Shown: piece by piece, positions 7,900-16,334 of the stretch
Layout: every line of letters starts with the position of its first letter
Position numbering within the stretch: the first letter of the stretch is position 1
Assembly: GCF_016745835.1 (NCBI RefSeq)
Contig: NZ_JAERVL010000015.1
Coordinates: 1-64,000 of the forward strand
Length of the DNA stretch: 64,000 nucleotides
Direction: 5' to 3'
From: Caldalkalibacillus salinus
Lineage (GTDB): Bacteria > Bacillota > Bacilli > Caldalkalibacillales > JCM-10596
Notes under the pieces: model-generated
Database searches by the model: none
What the model saw: only the letters and a program-made list of their open reading frames with translations
What the model was told of the DNA's origin: nothing
Program-made: the position numbers and the translations under genes

Positions 7900-9318
7900 A
7901 TGGCACAACAACAGTCTCTCCAAAAGCAATATCAATTGATTAAGATCTATGAAACCCTCCTGAACGAGATTGATGTTGGTGTTCACGTCATAGACCAACA
8001 CGGTAAGACCCTTATTTATAATAAGAAAATGATGGCCATCGAATCTTTGTCCAAGGAAGATGTTTTAAGTAAAGACTTTTTAGATGTGTTTATGTTTGAA
8101 GAGGGTCAAGGGAGTACTTTATTACAAGCGTTACATCATGAAAAAGCATTTAAGAATATGAAACAAACGTACTTCAACAACAAAGGAAACGAGATTACCA
8201 CAATAAATGATACGTTCCCCATTTACGACGAGGGGGTTGTCATTGGTGCCATTGAAATCGCAAAAGACGTCACTAAAATAGAGCGACTAATAAAGAAAAA
8301 TATGAGTCGGGATGGTCATACCCGATATACCTTCGAGAGTATTATTGGGGAAAGTCCAGCTATTAAGGACGTGGTGGAAAATACGAAAAGGGCGACACGC
8401 ACACCTTCATCTGTCCTTATTATTGGTGAGACTGGGACCGGAAAGGAATTATTCGCTCAAAGTATTCACCACGGTAGTGATCGCTCCTCTGCCCCATTTA
8501 TTTCTCAAAATTGTGCCGCACTACCGGAAACCCTAATTGAAAGTCTATTATTTGGCACTAAAAAGGGGGCTTTTACAGGCGCAACTGAAAAACCAGGCCT
8601 GTTTGAACAAGCGGAAGGAGGAACTCTGCTATTAGATGAGATCAATGCGCTTAGTCCCATGCTACAGGCCAAGCTGTTACGTGCCATTCAGGAAAAATCG
8701 ATTCGGCGAATTGGCGACACAGTCGATCGCAAAGTCAATGTGCGTATTATCTCAACCATGAATGAGGACCCGATTGAAGCGATCGCCAATCATCGTTTAC
8801 GTAAAGACCTTTTTTACAGATTGGGTGTTGTATCCCTATTTATCCCGCCTTTACGAGAGCGCAAAGAGGACATCATGTTACTCGTCTCTCATTTTATTAA
8901 CAAATACAATGCATTATTTCAAATGGATGTACAAGGTGTGAGTTCAGAGGTTGAGGCATTACTTTTGAGCTACGATTGGCCAGGGAACGTCAGAGAGTTA
9001 GAGCATGTGATCGAAGGGGCTATGAATTTATTAATGGATGAACACACCATAGAAGTCAGTCATCTTCCCTACCACTTTCGTCACAAAACACAATTCAACT
9101 ACCATTCAGGTCATGACACCTCCCAAATTTCTCACGCTACGGATGAGATGAAGCAACCCCTTAGACCCTTAAAGGATTATTTACTTGAGGCGGAGTCGTA
9201 TTATATTAATAAAGCGTTAGAGCGACATGATCATCATATGACCAATACAGCTCGAGCCCTGGGGCTAAGTCGTCAGAGCTTACAGTACCGTATCAAACGG
9301 TTACAAGAACGCACGTAA
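7900..9318 (+). CDS. rocR: Sigma-54-dependent activator RocR
   Basis: This cytosolic activator responds to ornithine/citrulline-type inducers and drives arginine catabolic operons. In the 472-residue protein a PAS-like sensor covers about 15-125. The AAA+ sigma-54 interaction domain covers about 147-375, with Walker A GETGTGKE (176-183), GAFTGA (223-228) and Walker B LLLDE (243-247). A Fis-type HTH lies at the C-terminus (TARALGLSRQSLQYRIKRL). The frame extends to a TTG at 7846, but AAGGAGG precedes the ATG at 7900 at good spacing. It diverges from rocDA, whose promoter is the classic sigma-54 type, so it very probably regulates that operon. RocR is the best fit among close homologues such as AcoR and BkdR because of this context. 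Confidence 0.93.
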   Translation: MAQQQSLQKQYQLIKIYETLLNEIDVGVHVIDQHGKTLIYNKKMMAIESLSKEDVLSKDFLDVFMFEEGQGSTLLQALHHEKAFKNMKQTYFNNKGNEITTINDTFPIYDEGVVIGAIEIAKDVTKIERLIKKNMSRDGHTRYTFESIIGESPAIKDVVENTKRATRTPSSVLIIGETGTGKELFAQSIHHGSDRSSAPFISQNCAALPETLIESLLFGTKKGAFTGATEKPGLFEQAEGGTLLLDEINALSPMLQAKLLRAIQEKSIRRIGDTVDRKVNVRIISTMNEDPIEAIANHRLRKDLFYRLGVVSLFIPPLRERKEDIMLLVSHFINKYNALFQMDVQGVSSEVEALLLSYDWPGNVRELEHVIEGAMNLLMDEHTIEVSHLPYHFRHKTQFNYHSGHDTSQISHATDEMKQPLRPLKDYLLEAESYYINKALERHDHHMTNTARALGLSRQSLQYRIKRLQERT

Positions 9319-9333
9319 GGTCATTGCGTAAAG

Positions 9334-9378
9334 ACAAACACCCTTTCTCAGACAATGTCGTCTTGAAAGGGTGTTTGT
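9334..9378. terminator. Terminator hairpin between rocR and yjiH
   Basis: ACAAACACCCTTTC (9334-9347) pairs perfectly with GAAAGGGTGTTTGT (9365-9378). The loop holds a further AGAC/GTCT pairing. It separates the convergent genes rocR and yjiH and can serve both. Confidence 0.75.
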
Positions 9379-9450
9379 TATATCACGGCGATCACAAGTC
9401 CATTCATTGAATCCGTTCACCGCATACGCTATTCTTATACGCCATCAAAG

Positions 9451-10833
9451 CTATAGAATAATATGTGCCATCAGTACGATGACAGGTAACGTGATTAACG
9501 TACGCTCAATAAAGATAATCATCAGATCAGTGAATTTAACGGGTAGTTTAGAGGCGAGTAGGAGTCCCCCTACCTCAGACATATAGATGAGCTGTGTCAC
9601 GGATAGACAAGCGATCACAAATCTGGTAAATTCACTCTCAATCCCGCTACCGATGATGGCAGGTAGGAGCATGTCAGCAAAACCGATAACCATTGTTTCC
9701 GCTGCTTGGGCCGCTTCAGGCACTTGCAATAGTTGTAATAACGGCACAAATGGCGCTCCTAAATAGGCGAATAGTGGCGTATGTTCAGCGATAATAACGG
9801 CCACTGTACCGATGGCAATGACCACAGGGATAACTGCGAACCACATATCTAGCACATTTTTTACACCGCCGCTGAGGGTTTGGACAGGGTTGCTGTTTTC
9901 CTTAGCTCGTGCCACCGCCTTATAAAGCCCTCTTTTTAAAGGAGAAAGACCGTCAGTTTTATGATCCTCCTCTTGTTGCTGCTCTTCTATATACGTATCA
10001 GGCTTACGAGATAAGGGTGGGATACGCGGAATAATGACCGCTGCAATCAACCCGGCCACAACAAGCGTGAGATAATAAGGCATAAATAGATGTTCAATCT
10101 CCAAATAACTTAAGACAACAATGCTAAACGTAATCGATACGACGGAAAATGTCGTCCCGATCACAGCAGCCTCACGTTGCGTGTAAAACCCTTGTTCATA
10201 CTGTTTATTCGTGAGTAATACCCCGATGGTGCCATCTCCCATCCAAGATGTGAGACAATCGATGGAAGATCGACCCGGTAATGTAAAGATAGGTCTCATC
10301 ACTCTATTCAACAGTTCCCCACATAGCTCCAGTAGACCAAAGTTCAAGAGTAAAGGTAGTAATAACCCAGCAAATAAGAAAATAGTAAACAATAATGGCG
10401 CTAAATCAAATAATAGTAATCCACCAGTAGCAGCGGACCAAATCCACTCCGGGCCTAACTCATATAAGGTTAAAACGGCTAGAATCAATCCTAACACACG
10501 AATCATGACCCAAACAGGATGGACATCAAACAACTCTTTCAGTACTGGGCGTTGTTGTACAAACGATGGTTTAGACATTGAACTCCATACCGTCATGATG
10601 GCAACGAATAATAGCATTATCGTTAATAAGGACGGTAAAATGCCCTCTAACAGCTCTCCTAATTGTTCGGCAAGAAAAGCAACCGGAATGGTAATCCCAT
10701 CCTCTGCGGTTGTAATAGGGAACATAAATAATAAGATCCCTATGACAGACGGTATAATAAAGTATAGATAATCGTAGGCCTTAAAGTTAGCACGCTGCTG
10801 AACGTTCGCCTTCTCCGTCTGCTTATCACTCAT
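9451..10833 (-). CDS. yjiH: YjiH family membrane protein (nucleoside-recognition/Gate domain)
   Basis: This 460-residue integral membrane protein has about ten hydrophobic segments and the Gate-type domain seen in spore maturation and nucleoside transporter proteins (WMGDGTIGVLLTNKQYEQGFYTQREA near the middle; FADMLLPAIIGSGIESEFTRFVIA near the C-terminus). The frame extends 29 codons upstream, but an AAGGAGG ribosome binding site supports the ATG at 10833. A CcpA cre-like sequence lies just upstream of the ribosome binding site. The substrate of YjiH is not established. Its place next to rocR and rocDA suggests an amino acid or catabolite linked to arginine use, which is inference only. The family call is good. 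Confidence 0.85.
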   Translation of the reverse strand: MSDKQTEKANVQQRANFKAYDYLYFIIPSVIGILLFMFPITTAEDGITIPVAFLAEQLGELLEGILPSLLTIMLLFVAIMTVWSSMSKPSFVQQRPVLKELFDVHPVWVMIRVLGLILAVLTLYELGPEWIWSAATGGLLLFDLAPLLFTIFLFAGLLLPLLLNFGLLELCGELLNRVMRPIFTLPGRSSIDCLTSWMGDGTIGVLLTNKQYEQGFYTQREAAVIGTTFSVVSITFSIVVLSYLEIEHLFMPYYLTLVVAGLIAAVIIPRIPPLSRKPDTYIEEQQQEEDHKTDGLSPLKRGLYKAVARAKENSNPVQTLSGGVKNVLDMWFAVIPVVIAIGTVAVIIAEHTPLFAYLGAPFVPLLQLLQVPEAAQAAETMVIGFADMLLPAIIGSGIESEFTRFVIACLSVTQLIYMSEVGGLLLASKLPVKFTDLMIIFIERTLITLPVIVLMAHIIL

Positions 10834-11390
10834 AATATGACCTCCTTCATTAAAGCGCTTTCTCATCTTAATCTCTTTTAGACATCCTGGTGTCATGTGA
10901 CTGTTTATGCGATCTATCACTCACTCATCTCAACTGAACTCTCTCGTCAACCGACGTGTCGTGCTATCAAAGATTGTTTTCTAGTTGTATGTTCTATACT
11001 TTAACATTCGCATAGATATGACACAATACTAGTATAGCAAAAGTTATTCGTTGCGCCACATCAACACGAGTAAAAATGCTGAGCGAATTGATTTATATTT
11101 AACCAACACCTATTATTTGGAAAAATTAATGCTAACTTGAGGCACTTTTTTCGCGTCATTCTTTGTAACATACGAACTATGACTTCCCTTTATCCTTATA
11201 CTTTCTAACACTCGTTTGAGTCTGCCTTCCCTATCTACTTGAAGCATCATGTTTAGCATTGATGACTAAAATCATATGCTATGTTGAAATGAGACTTTGT
11301 CCCCATATGATGAAACTTTTAAAATTTACCCACGTCTAATAATGGTGAGAAACAACACATTTTTCAAACTGATTTGGGAGGGATATCGGC
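10834..11390. other. 557-bp intergenic region between yjiH and GerMN lipoprotein
   Basis: This is an AT-rich divergent region with no convincing gene. It contains the cre-like site near the yjiH start (about 10851-10866) and the GGGAGGG ribosome binding site of the GerMN lipoprotein gene (around 11378). A sequence on plus at 11141-11154 (GGCACTTTTTTCGC) has sigma-54-like spacing but poor -12 bases. I see no RNA gene or repeat. Confidence 0.6.
10851..10866 (-). promoter_or_regulatory. Candidate CcpA cre site upstream of yjiH
   Basis: On minus the sequence TGAGAAAGCGCTTTAA contains the palindrome AAAGCGCTTT typical of catabolite response elements. It lies about 6 bp upstream of the yjiH ribosome binding site, a position suited to repression as a roadblock in the presence of glucose. 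Confidence 0.5.
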
Positions 11391-11993
11391 ATGAAACTTG
11401 GTTATATCTCTTGCACGGCCGTGCTCGGGATGATGTTGATAGCAACGGGATGTGCTAGTACAGAAAATTCTTTGGCCGCAAACGACCCGGGCTTTGATGA
11501 GAGTGCCAATACCACAGAAACGGATACGTCTAATGCTGTGCCTCAGGAAGATCCTTTTACAGGCTATGATATCACACAAAAAGGAGAGCCGTTCTCAGCG
11601 TTAGAAAAGGCCATCACTAAAATATTGAATGGTGAGGAAAGCTCTTTGTTCAATGAACAGACTGCAGGAATGTTAAACGGCGTGTCCATCATGGTAGATG
11701 GGACGACTGTGGTCGATTTTAAGAACTTGAGTGACCAATTAGGTGCGTTATCGACTGCTGAAAAAGGACAATTAGCTCAAGAATTAAATACCGCAGTCTT
11801 TCAATTTGAACAAGTATCTAAAGTTTACTATCAATTTGATGGTAGTTTTATAGACTGGTGTCATTGGCTAGAGATTGTCGAGGAACCTGTTACGAGGGGT
11901 ATGTGGGAGTCATCAAATGCCTCCGCAATAACGTCAATCATGATAGTTTCTGATTTGATCGGTTCTTCGCGTTCATTATTACGGTCTCCATAA
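11391..11993 (+). CDS. GerMN-domain lipoprotein with abnormal C-terminal tail
   Basis: The 200-residue product begins with a lipoprotein signal (lipobox IATGC, Cys21) and a GGGAGGG ribosome binding site. After a polar linker, residues about 65-165 resemble the GerMN domain of spore-germination and sporulation lipoproteins (LNGVSIMVDGTTVVDFKNLS, VYYQFDGSFIDWCHWLEIV). From about residue 167 the frame runs into the 3' end of the convergent beta-propeller gene, and the last 30 or so residues (MWESSNASAITSIMIVSDLIG) look like antisense coding rather than part of the domain. The domain itself seems complete, so it may be functional. The tail suggests a deletion that removed the native stop. Confidence 0.75.
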   Translation: MKLGYISCTAVLGMMLIATGCASTENSLAANDPGFDESANTTETDTSNAVPQEDPFTGYDITQKGEPFSALEKAITKILNGEESSLFNEQTAGMLNGVSIMVDGTTVVDFKNLSDQLGALSTAEKGQLAQELNTAVFQFEQVSKVYYQFDGSFIDWCHWLEIVEEPVTRGMWESSNASAITSIMIVSDLIGSSRSLLRSP

Positions 11994-13129
11994 GTATAAG
12001 AAATTACTATTTCACGGTTATTCACCCATCCTTCAATGAAATGACCATGATGATCTGCAGGCAGGTTTGGAAAATCGATGATCTGTTGATTACCAGTTTC
12101 TAGATTTACTATTAAAAAGTGTTTAGGTGGCTTTGTACCATCTTCTTGATATATCGTTGCGGCGTATTCTTGATTTGGAGAAACATGAAATTGGCCTCCT
12201 AATCTCCCTGTCTCTGATTCAACCTTTATGACTTCATTAGTTTTAAGATTATATAATCTAAAGTGGTTCCATTTTAAATCCACGGGATAAATAAGATAGT
12301 CTCCCTTTGTTTCAACAAATGCTGTCTCAGGTATAATCGTTGTTTTTTCTTTTGTTTCCATGTTGTACTTCCCTACATTTTCTTTTTCATTCCATTTTTT
12401 ATAGAACAGTGAACCATCATACCAAGTTAGAGGAAGAGCATTCTCCACTGCCAACTCTTCTTTCCCACTTTCTAAATCAACTGTCCAAATATCAAAGCGT
12501 TCCTCATTCTCTCTCTTGGTCACATAGGCAACAGCATGACTAATTTCACTAACTTTAGGATTCTTAGCCCACACGTGATAACCTTTATCTTCTCTACTCA
12601 TGATTTGATCTTTAGAGAAGCCACCAACAGTATCTTTTGTTACTTTACGAACTTGGTCATTGACCGAATCATAGACGAATATATCCTGGTTTTCTTCAAA
12701 AGTATAAAACTTTCTATTCTCTGAAACCTGCAGTGCTGGGTTACTTTTTCCCTTTTGTGATGATATAACCGTTTTATCTTCTAAATGAATTTTTATTAAT
12801 TTTAACTCACCATACTCGTATTGAATGTCCACTTTTTCATGATCTAAATTTGTTAATTCGTTTGATTCATAACTCAATACAGATTCTGAGCCAATGTTAG
12901 GTAAACCGTCCTCACCGTAGTCATGTGCCTCCTCCTGTGATATTCTCTCAACTAATACATTTTCGTCAGTTCCGGTCTCTACCACTTTAAACTCGTTTTT
13001 GAATGTAGGTAGCCCATGAGTAGGTCCATCAGCAAACAAAAAAACACTTGAAAGAGAAAGGGAGCTTATAATAACTGTTGTTCCAACTATTGTTGCTCCT
13101 ACTATGGTTAAAGTCTTTTTGTTTTTCAC
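11861..13129 (-). CDS. Membrane-anchored beta-propeller-like protein, function unknown
   Basis: The product of about 422 residues has a short basic N-terminus and one membrane segment (about residues 8-34), then an extracellular region of repeating beta-strand patterns with WD/TolB-like turns (DQIFVYDS-type, IWTVDLESGKEE, YNMETKEKTT, LYNLKTNEVIKV, FLIVNLETGNQQ), suggesting a propeller. The open frame starts at an ATG at 13138, but that touches the GGAGG sequence. The GTG at 13129 has 9 nt spacing and is preferred. It resembles no enzyme I can name. The last about 20 residues (DVIAEAFDDSHIPLVTGSS) overlap the GerMN gene on the other strand and may not be native. Confidence 0.7.
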   Translation of the reverse strand: MKNKKTLTIVGATIVGTTVIISSLSLSSVFLFADGPTHGLPTFKNEFKVVETGTDENVLVERISQEEAHDYGEDGLPNIGSESVLSYESNELTNLDHEKVDIQYEYGELKLIKIHLEDKTVISSQKGKSNPALQVSENRKFYTFEENQDIFVYDSVNDQVRKVTKDTVGGFSKDQIMSREDKGYHVWAKNPKVSEISHAVAYVTKRENEERFDIWTVDLESGKEELAVENALPLTWYDGSLFYKKWNEKENVGKYNMETKEKTTIIPETAFVETKGDYLIYPVDLKWNHFRLYNLKTNEVIKVESETGRLGGQFHVSPNQEYAATIYQEDGTKPPKHFLIVNLETGNQQIIDFPNLPADHHGHFIEGWVNNREIVISYTYGDRNNEREEPIKSETIMIDVIAEAFDDSHIPLVTGSSTISSQ

Positions 13130-13191
13130 TACTATCATCCTCCGTTATATATAAATGTTCGGCTACTTTAACACAATGCTGTCTAGGTAAC

Positions 13192-13215
13192 CAACATTAT
13201 GAGAATGGAATGTTG
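13192..13215. promoter_or_regulatory. Operator-like inverted repeat in divergent promoter region
   Basis: CAACATT (13192-13198) and AATGTTG (13209-13215) form a perfect inverted repeat with a 10-nt spacer. It lies between the divergent beta-propeller gene (starts 13129) and the lipoprotein gene (starts 13330). It could bind a dimeric regulator. No regulator gene is adjacent. Confidence 0.35.
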
Positions 13216-13329
13216 TCTTTAAAATTCCAAAAATTTAAATATATTTCTTTCAAAACAGGAAAAACTAACATTTAAATGAAATAAATATAATAACAAATTT
13301 TATCACTTACTAAACTGGAGGAGAAATAG

Positions 13330-13887
13330 ATGAGAAATATTTTATTCACAATAATAGTATGTATTATGGTTATCACTGGATGTTCAGTTCAAAACACTCA
13401 ATCTTCAGCATTCGATGAGGGTGAGTTAACTGAAAAAGTGGCGAGTTTAGAGGAACATATAAATGATTATGAAGAAGAATTACAAGAACTTAGAGGTTTA
13501 GTTGATACACATAAAGCCATGTACACTGAACAAGCTAATATGACCCGTATTGAACTTACACAATTAAAACACCTTATTAATCACCTTCCAAATATCACAC
13601 ATCGACAAGGTTACCTCGACCTTATTAGTAACGAAACAGCGACTATCCAATTGGCATACAAGATAGAATCTGATGAGGCCCCAAACGGCTTTATGATAGA
13701 AGAAGGCGAACAGGAAGTTAAAAATGTATCAGAAGATGTCATGATTTACATATTAGAAGGCACTCAATTAAAATCACTTGATTCAGTTAACGCGTTAAGC
13801 GAAACTCTGAAAGATCATCAAAGACTGTTTGATTTATATTTTCTGCAAGGGGAATTACTCCTTGTTTCTGAAGTTTATTTACCTTAG
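13330..13887 (+). CDS. Coiled-coil lipoprotein, function unknown
   Basis: The 185-residue product has an AT-rich gene, a GGAGG ribosome binding site 8 nt before the ATG, and a lipoprotein signal ending in VITGC (Cys18). Residues about 30-70 form a likely coiled coil (LTEKVASLEEHINDYEEELQELRGLV). The C-terminal half is acidic and ends with a strand-rich stretch (LYFLQGELLLVSEVYLP) without known motifs. It should be anchored to the outer face of the membrane. The base composition is lower in GC than most neighbours, which may mark acquired DNA. I do not recognise a family. Confidence 0.75.
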   Translation: MRNILFTIIVCIMVITGCSVQNTQSSAFDEGELTEKVASLEEHINDYEEELQELRGLVDTHKAMYTEQANMTRIELTQLKHLINHLPNITHRQGYLDLISNETATIQLAYKIESDEAPNGFMIEEGEQEVKNVSEDVMIYILEGTQLKSLDSVNALSETLKDHQRLFDLYFLQGELLLVSEVYLP

Positions 13888-14035
13888 CGTGATGTTTAAT
13901 CAATATCTGCCACTATATTCACATAGTTGGAGGTAAAAGCACACTGCTAGACCCTAGAGGCTAGTCCATATTTTCTGTATATTAAAAATAATAGATGTTG
14001 TCAGTCTGTTAGACGTTAAAGAAAGAGGGTATAAC

Positions 14036-14941
14036 ATGCTAAATAAAACCATTCAACTATGGGAAAATATAGATCATGTCACGTTACACACCTACATACA
14101 TGATCATTCATTAGAATTTCAAGCCAATCAAAAGCGACCTGCGATTATCATATGCCCAGGCGGGGGATATCTAGGAACATCTGATCGAGAAGCGGAACCA
14201 GTAGCTTTACGCTTCGCCGCTCTAGGGTATCATACGTTTGTGCTCCGATATACCACTTATTATAAAGAGTGGGTGAAGGATACTAACAACCCACCTGCCC
14301 CAAATGAAGAAGCAGGATATCCTCAGCCATTATATGACTTAGCCAAAGCGATATTAACGGTACGAGAACATGCCCCCAAATGGCTAGTAGATACGGATAA
14401 GATTGCCGTATGTGGATTTTCGGCAGGTGGTCATTTAGCGGCTAGTATGGGTGTTCACTGGGACGGTCAACTTTTAAATGATAGGTTTACCGTTAATCAG
14501 GAACTGTTAAGGCCAAATGCAGTTATTCTCGGATATCCTTTAGCAGACTACCAGCTAATGAAGGAAAAAGTTTTCTCGGAAGGAGATGATTTCGCTAAAC
14601 ACTTTTGGAATATTGCTATCAAAGCTTTCTTTAAAACCTCTGAACCGACCAATGAACAGCTTTATGAGGCGAGTCCTGTTCACTTTGTGTCATCCCAAAC
14701 ACCACCGACCTTTATCTGGCACACAGCTGACGATGCTCTAGTTTATGCCGAAAATGCTTTAAACTTCGCAACTGCACTAGCGAAAAATAAAGTGCCATAT
14801 GAATTACATGTATTTGAAAGTGGCGTGCATGGATTATCATTATGTGACGAAACAACAGCAGAAAACGAAAACCATTTAAATCCAGAATGTAGCGTTTGGG
14901 TTGATCTAGCGAATCATTGGTTGAAAAACCACTTTGACTAG
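14036..14941 (+). CDS. Alpha/beta hydrolase, acetyl-esterase-like
   Basis: The 301-residue cytosolic enzyme has the fold markers of the Aes / BD-FAE group: oxyanion motif CPGGGYLGTSDRE (about 39-51), nucleophile elbow GFSAGGHLAAS (Ser near 129), Asp in the TADDALVYAEN segment and His in ESGVHGLSL near the C-terminus. Proteins of this group cleave short acyl esters, often acetyl groups on sugars or xylan fragments. There is no signal peptide. The ribosome binding site AAAGAGGG precedes the ATG. No sugar-use genes are adjacent, so the substrate is not deducible. It appears to be a single gene, with only a weak hairpin (TTCCTA at 14942 with TAGGAA at 14966) behind it. Confidence 0.9.
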   Translation: MLNKTIQLWENIDHVTLHTYIHDHSLEFQANQKRPAIIICPGGGYLGTSDREAEPVALRFAALGYHTFVLRYTTYYKEWVKDTNNPPAPNEEAGYPQPLYDLAKAILTVREHAPKWLVDTDKIAVCGFSAGGHLAASMGVHWDGQLLNDRFTVNQELLRPNAVILGYPLADYQLMKEKVFSEGDDFAKHFWNIAIKAFFKTSEPTNEQLYEASPVHFVSSQTPPTFIWHTADDALVYAENALNFATALAKNKVPYELHVFESGVHGLSLCDETTAENENHLNPECSVWVDLANHWLKNHFD

Positions 14942-15128
14942 TTCCTAAGCTTCGTAGTTTTGGAATAGGAATTTTGTTAGAATTAATAATGTCCGTTATT
15001 AACTAGGGCGGTTAATAGAAATCTCACGGTCTATCTTTTTACAGTTGGACTATAAAGGGCTTTTTTTAATAAAATAGTTAAACGCAGTAGCAGAGTATGA
15101 ACATTCATACTAATACGGGGTGGAAATG

Positions 15129-15332
15129 ATGGATAAACAAAGAACATTATTTTATGGATTTATTATTGGTGTCATATTGATGGTTTTACCTCTACCAAAA
15201 TTCTTTTTTTGGGAAGATGTTCTGGATGTAGTAAATATTTTATTTGATTACAGTGGCTTTTTCTTGTTTGTGATTTGCGGATTTCCTTTAATAAACAATG
15301 TTTTAAGACATCTTATTAGTAATCAAACATAA
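15129..15332 (+). CDS. Small membrane protein (67 aa), unknown
   Basis: The frame opens at a GTG at 15120, but the GGGGTGG sequence (15117-15123) is then inside the gene. The second ATG at 15129 has 5 nt spacing, so I start there (15126 is also possible). The protein has two predicted membrane segments (FYGFIIGVILMVLPLP and YSGFFLFVICGFPLI) joined by an acidic loop (FWEDVLDVVN), with a short basic tail. It contains no conserved motif I know. It lies between the esterase and the convergent sigK gene. Confidence 0.5.
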   Translation: MDKQRTLFYGFIIGVILMVLPLPKFFFWEDVLDVVNILFDYSGFFLFVICGFPLINNVLRHLISNQT

Positions 15333-15379
15333 TGGTTTGTTATGAGACACACAGTGTACACTCAGTGTATATGAGATTT

Positions 15380-15409
15380 AAGGGAGGCCCTATGTATCGG
15401 GACTCCCTT
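15380..15409. terminator. Hairpin between small membrane gene and sigK
   Basis: GGGAGGCCC (15382-15390) pairs with GGGACTCCC (15399-15407) with one mismatch and an 8-nt loop, and flanking AA/TT extends the stem. It lies between convergent genes and probably ends both transcripts, though the T-runs are weak. Confidence 0.55.
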
Positions 15410-15456
15410 CATTTTGATCGATTCGTAAACTACAGAGTCAATCAAAAGACTGTTTA

Positions 15457-16167
15457 TTACGACCGCCGCTTCTGCTTCACTTTGTAAAACTCATGGAAGA
15501 GCTTCATGAGCGCCCTCTTCTCAATCCTCGACACGTATGATCTGGAGATGCCTAGTTCTTTGGCAATTTCTCTCTGCGTACGTTCTTTCTCTAAATCTAA
15601 TCCAAACCGTCCGATGATGACTTCTTTCTCACGCTCATCGAGGACGTGAATATGTTCATATATTTTGTTTTTCTCCATTTGAAGCTGGACGAGATCAATG
15701 ACGTCATCCATGTCTGCCTTTAGGACATCTATCAGCGTGATTTCATTCCCTTCCTTATCAGTACCGATAGGGTCATGTAAGGAGACGTCTTTCTTCGTTT
15801 TCTTAAGAGAGCGCAAGTGCATGAGTATTTCATTCTCTATACAACGTGCGGCGTAGGTGGCCAGTTTGGTGCCTTTGTTAGGAGAGTAGCTCTCCACACC
15901 TTTGATCAATCCGATCGTGCCTATGGAGATGAGGTCTTCCGTATCTTCGCCCGTGTTTTCGAATTTCTTAACAATATGGGCAACGAGACGTAGGTTGTGT
16001 TCAATCAAGAGATTTCTGGCTTCTTCATCTCCTTCTTGAAGCCTGGCGAGGTAACTGTCTTCTTCTTCATCACTTAGAGGTTGAGGAAACGCGTTGTTTT
16101 TAACATAAGAAACAAAAACCATCAGCTCTTTCAGTAATAAAGCGATGGTTGTCATGAGACCTGGCAA
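15457..16167 (-). CDS. sigK: Sporulation sigma factor SigK (pro-sigma-K), uninterrupted
   Basis: Sigma-K directs late mother-cell transcription in sporulation. The 236-residue protein is full length. It has an N-terminal hydrophobic pro-sequence of about 20 residues ([20 protein letters not shown]) ahead of [12 protein letters not shown], the site where SpoIVFB cleaves pro-sigma-K. Regions 2 ([22 protein letters not shown]) and 4 ([20 protein letters not shown]) follow. GGAGGTGA precedes the TTG at 16167 at proper spacing and gives a pro-sequence of the expected length. The ATG four codons later would be 18 nt away, so I choose TTG. The gene is not split by a skin-like element, unlike in B. 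subtilis 168. Confidence 0.96.
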   Translation of the reverse strand: MPGLMTTIALLLKELMVFVSYVKNNAFPQPLSDEEEDSYLARLQEGDEEARNLLIEHNLRLVAHIVKKFENTGEDTEDLISIGTIGLIKGVESYSPNKGTKLATYAARCIENEILMHLRSLKKTKKDVSLHDPIGTDKEGNEITLIDVLKADMDDVIDLVQLQMEKNKIYEHIHVLDEREKEVIIGRFGLDLEKERTQREIAKELGISRSYVSRIEKRALMKLFHEFYKVKQKRRS

Positions 16168-16334
16168 AAGCTTTCACCTCCAAAAAGCAGATTACTATTA
16201 TCCTATGAGGCAAAAGCGTTGTCCGTGTCTGTCCCACTTAAAAATTATGCTAAACATTAATGTCGCATTCATCTCGTCGTATTTGTGTCTGGTATTTGTA
16301 ACGTGAAAAAATTCCCTTCAATCACCCACCATCG

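Noticed and set aside
10211-10771. 186-codon open frame on plus within yjiH
   Set aside because: It is an antisense frame of membrane-helix codons rich in Asn and Ser, with no ribosome binding site.
11141-11154. Sigma-54-like GGCACTTTTTTCGC on plus
   Set aside because: GG and GC are 12 nt apart, but the -12 region lacks TTGC and the downstream gene start is about 250 bp away with no activator site. Too weak to call.
15457-16167. Possible prophage-like insertion in sigK
   Set aside because: The frame is continuous from pro-sequence to region 4; no recombinase gene or att repeat is present.
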